DNA from: Burkholderiales bacterium
GTDB lineage: Bacteria; Pseudomonadota; Gammaproteobacteria; Burkholderiales; UBA11063
NCBI GenBank assembly: GCA_020697025.1
Contig: JAJFBO010000028.1
Span: 1 to 8,785 of the forward strand
DNA: 8,785 bases
Direction: 5' to 3'
Under the pieces are notes generated by a model. It made no database searches. It worked only from the letters and a program-made list of their open reading frames with translations, and was not told where the DNA came from. Position numbers and translations under genes: made by a program. This document shows, piece after piece, positions 6,747 to 8,785 of the stretch (positions within the stretch are counted from its first letter, which is position 1; every line of letters starts with the position of its first letter).

Positions 6747-7535
6747 ATGAAATTAGCAATACTTGCAATAAAAAACCGGCGAATGCTGCTTAATTTAATT
6801 ACATCAGATTTCAAAAACCGTTATTTGGGTAATCATCTAGGCATTGTTTGGGCATTTATTCAGCCTTTAGTTATGGTTGCTGTATATTGGTTGGTGTTTA
6901 CTAGGGGCTTTCGTGTAGCGGCAGTATCCAAAGTACCATTTTTACTTTGGTTATTAGCGGGTATGGTACCATGGTTTTTATTAAGCGACTCAATAGTCAG
7001 TGCTAGTAGCGCAGTCACATCACAAGCGTTTTTAGTTAAAAAAATTGTATTTGAAGTAAAATTGTTGCCATTTGTAAAAATTGGTTCAGCTGTATTAGTA
7101 AATCTTGCATTCTGGCTCTTAATGATTATTATTTGCCTTTGTTATGGCTATTTTCCGTCCGTTTGGTGGTTACAGCTAATTTATTATATGTTCTGTATTC
7201 TGTGTATTAGCTTAAGTATTAGCTTATTTTGCTCATCAGTGATGCCTTTTCTGCCTGATCTTGGTCAAATTATTGCTATAGTATTTCAGGTATTATTTTG
7301 GGCAACTCCTATAATGTGGGATCAAAACATGCTTCATAATAAGGCAATTTATTTGGTCAAATTAAATCCATTTGCTTATATTATTAATGGGTTTCGTGAT
7401 ACATTAATTGATCATACACCGTTTTGGCTACACTATTACATGATGTTATATTTTTGGGTATTTACTGTAATTGTTTATTTGTTGGGTAATAGAACTTTTA
7501 ATAAACTACGCCCCCATTTTGCTGATGTATTGTAG
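6747..7535 (+). CDS. wzm: ABC-2 type O-antigen/polysaccharide exporter permease (Wzm)
   Basis: A 262-residue ABC-2 family permease, the membrane half of an exporter that moves a lipid-linked polysaccharide from the cytoplasmic to the periplasmic side of the inner membrane. The N-terminal amphipathic region has the family motif LITSDFKNRYLGNHLGIVW (17-35). Six hydrophobic segments follow at about 33-53, 64-85, 108-133, 142-166, 174-192 and 232-249. Other typical blocks are LLAGMVPWFLLSDS (69-82), PFLPDLGQ (167-174), FWATPIMW (184-191) and LNPFAYIINGFRDTL (206-220). Length and helix count are normal for Wzm. The ATG has only a poor purine-rich stretch upstream. The ATPase gene starts 8 bp after the stop, so the two subunits are cotranscribed. 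The protein could equally be called KpsM- or TagG-like, but its partner's C-terminal extension favours Wzm. Confidence 0.93.
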   Translation: MKLAILAIKNRRMLLNLITSDFKNRYLGNHLGIVWAFIQPLVMVAVYWLVFTRGFRVAAVSKVPFLLWLLAGMVPWFLLSDSIVSASSAVTSQAFLVKKIVFEVKLLPFVKIGSAVLVNLAFWLLMIIICLCYGYFPSVWWLQLIYYMFCILCISLSISLFCSSVMPFLPDLGQIIAIVFQVLFWATPIMWDQNMLHNKAIYLVKLNPFAYIINGFRDTLIDHTPFWLHYYMMLYFWVFTVIVYLLGNRTFNKLRPHFADVL

Positions 7536-7543
7536 GATAGATT

Positions 7544-8785
7544 ATGGGCCGGGATATTGCGATCAAAGTTGAAAATCTGACGAAGGTTTATAAGTTATAT
7601 AGTGCGCCAATTGATAGACTTAAGGAAGCCCTCCATCCATTTAAAAAGAAATATCACAAAGATTTTCATGCATTAGATAATGTGAGTTTTACTATCCCTA
7701 AGGGTGAATGCATTGGGGTGTTGGGCAAAAATGGTGCAGGTAAGTCAACTCTTTTAAAAATCATTACTGGTGTGCTTACCCCTACTGTTGGAAAAGTTGA
7801 AGTTAATGGCAGAATATCAGCATTGCTTGAGCTAGGTGGAGGTTTTAACCCTGAGTATACCGGTATAGAGAATATTTACTTTCAGGGAAATATATTGGGC
7901 TTTGAACGTGAGAATATGGATGCCAAGCTTAAAGAGATTCTTGAATTTGCAGATATTGGTGAATTTATACACCAGCCGGTAAAGAATTATAGCAGCGGTA
8001 TGTTTGCTCGTTTGGCTTTTGCATTAGCAATAAACATTGAACCTGAGATATTGATTGTTGATGAGGCATTATCCGTTGGTGATATGTTCTTTCAAGCTAA
8101 GTGTATGGCGCGTATGAAAAAATTAATGGAGAACGAACATACTACCGTTTTATTTGTATCACATGATATTTCTAGTATTAAAGCAATGTGCACGAGCGCA
8201 GTTCTATTAGAAAATGGTCGGATTAAGATGTATGATCGTGCAGATAAAGTTGCCGAAGAATACTTTGCTTTACGTTTTGAAGCCAAGTCTAGCCAGAAGC
8301 GAAAGAATATACAAGAAACCAATGATAATCGTGTAGTGGACGCTCAAGGTTCTCAGCCAATAATTCATTATAGCGATGATGAGTTTAAAAGAACCAGTTC
8401 ATTTCAGCGCATTCAAAATGGCAAAGCAAATTTTACAAATGTGGTTTTATTGAATGAAGTTGGTAAACAAATTCATGATATAGAATTCGGGCAGACAGTT
8501 ATTTTACGTTGTTTCGCCAAAATTCATGAGGATATTCATAACCTTGCTTTTGGTTTTCATGTGCGTGACCGTAATGGCGTCGAAGTTCTATATGATGATA
8601 CAATATTACAGCATCATGACATAATATCAGTAAAAATGGCTGAAGAATATGTTATAGATTGGACTTTTCGTGTTTTATTACAACCAAATCAATATGTTTT
8701 TGCGCTTGTGACATCCATTCCAATTAACTTAGACATAGCTGAGGTTGATATGTGTGATTTTGTACCAATTGCTCTACAGTTTCGA
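7544..8785 (+). CDS. wzt: O-antigen/polysaccharide ABC exporter ATPase with C-terminal glycan-binding domain (Wzt), 3' partial
   Basis: The first 414 codons of the ATPase partner of Wzm; the frame is still open at the window edge. The nucleotide-binding domain (about 1-245) has Walker A GKNGAGKST (61-69), the signature YSSGM (149-153), Walker B ILIVDE with E174, the D-loop ALSVGD, and the switch histidine H207 in VSHD. The insert LLELGGGFNPEYTG (94-107) is typical of polysaccharide exporters. A polar linker (about 246-285) leads into a beta-rich extension with GKANFTNVVLLNE (292-304), FGQTVILRCFAKI (315-327) and FGFHVRDRNGVEVL (336-349), which matches the Wzt C-terminal domain. In characterised systems (E. 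coli O8/O9a) that domain binds the capped non-reducing end of the finished chain and gates export. AGGAT (7534-7538) lies close upstream of the ATG, overlapping the wzm stop. The C-terminal domain appears nearly complete but its end is not visible. Confidence 0.94.
   Translation, partial: MGRDIAIKVENLTKVYKLYSAPIDRLKEALHPFKKKYHKDFHALDNVSFTIPKGECIGVLGKNGAGKSTLLKIITGVLTPTVGKVEVNGRISALLELGGGFNPEYTGIENIYFQGNILGFERENMDAKLKEILEFADIGEFIHQPVKNYSSGMFARLAFALAINIEPEILIVDEALSVGDMFFQAKCMARMKKLMENEHTTVLFVSHDISSIKAMCTSAVLLENGRIKMYDRADKVAEEYFALRFEAKSSQKRKNIQETNDNRVVDAQGSQPIIHYSDDEFKRTSSFQRIQNGKANFTNVVLLNEVGKQIHDIEFGQTVILRCFAKIHEDIHNLAFGFHVRDRNGVEVLYDDTILQHHDIISVKMAEEYVIDWTFRVLLQPNQYVFALVTSIPINLDIAEVDMCDFVPIALQFR

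Noticed and set aside
8092..8322. Minus-strand open frame of 76 codons
   Set aside because: It is antisense to the end of the Wzt ATPase domain, which has intact motifs, and it has no family features.
1..8785. Mobile element, CRISPR, tRNA/rRNA, JUMPstart or ops element
   Set aside because: I looked for transposase motifs, regularly spaced repeats, structured RNA gene signatures and the GGCGGTAGCGTG ops core and found none.

Overview
The window is an AT-rich stretch in which every credible gene lies on the + strand, packed in the manner of a surface-polysaccharide (O-antigen or related glycan) locus. It looks like a Gram-negative bacterium: it has a Wzm/Wzt-type ABC exporter whose ATPase carries the C-terminal glycan-recognition extension, plus a close homologue of the enterobacterial WecE aminotransferase. 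The very low GC, weak ribosome binding sites and one GTG start would fit an AT-rich gammaproteobacterium or a Gram-negative Firmicute (Negativicutes). The sequence alone does not settle the taxon.

Layout. After about 50 bases that hold the end of an upstream gene, four tightly spaced genes follow (62-3447): a cytoplasmic five-bladed beta-propeller protein resembling glycosidases, a DPM1/GtrB-like family 2 glycosyltransferase with two C-terminal membrane helices, a phytanoyl-CoA-dioxygenase-family Fe(II)/2-oxoglutarate oxygenase, and a WbqC-family protein whose start overlaps the oxygenase stop. A 201-bp non-coding gap follows. Next come a dTDP-4-amino-4,6-dideoxygalactose transaminase (wecE/rffA, GTG start) and, overlapping it by one base, a polytopic GT-C-like membrane protein. 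A second gap of 186 bp precedes wzm and wzt, which are 8 bp apart; wzt runs off the right edge with its ABC domain and part of its C-terminal domain visible.

How the genes may work together (inference). WecE supplies an amino-deoxysugar nucleotide (dTDP-Fuc4N) for the glycan. The WbqC protein and the oxygenase are probably tailoring enzymes for an unusual sugar or its substituent. The GT2 protein probably loads a sugar onto a polyprenyl-phosphate carrier, and the GT-C-like protein could use that lipid-linked sugar on the periplasmic face. Wzm/Wzt would export the main chain across the inner membrane, with the Wzt C-terminal domain selecting chains that carry the right end modification. The dTDP-glucose genes (rmlA/rmlB), an initiating transferase and a clear chain-capping enzyme are not in the window.

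The most unusual aspect is the combination of a signal-less glycosidase-like propeller, a PhyH oxygenase, WbqC and a lipid-carrier GT2/GT-C pair beside an ABC-dependent exporter. No CRISPR array, tRNA, rRNA, insertion sequence or phage gene was seen.
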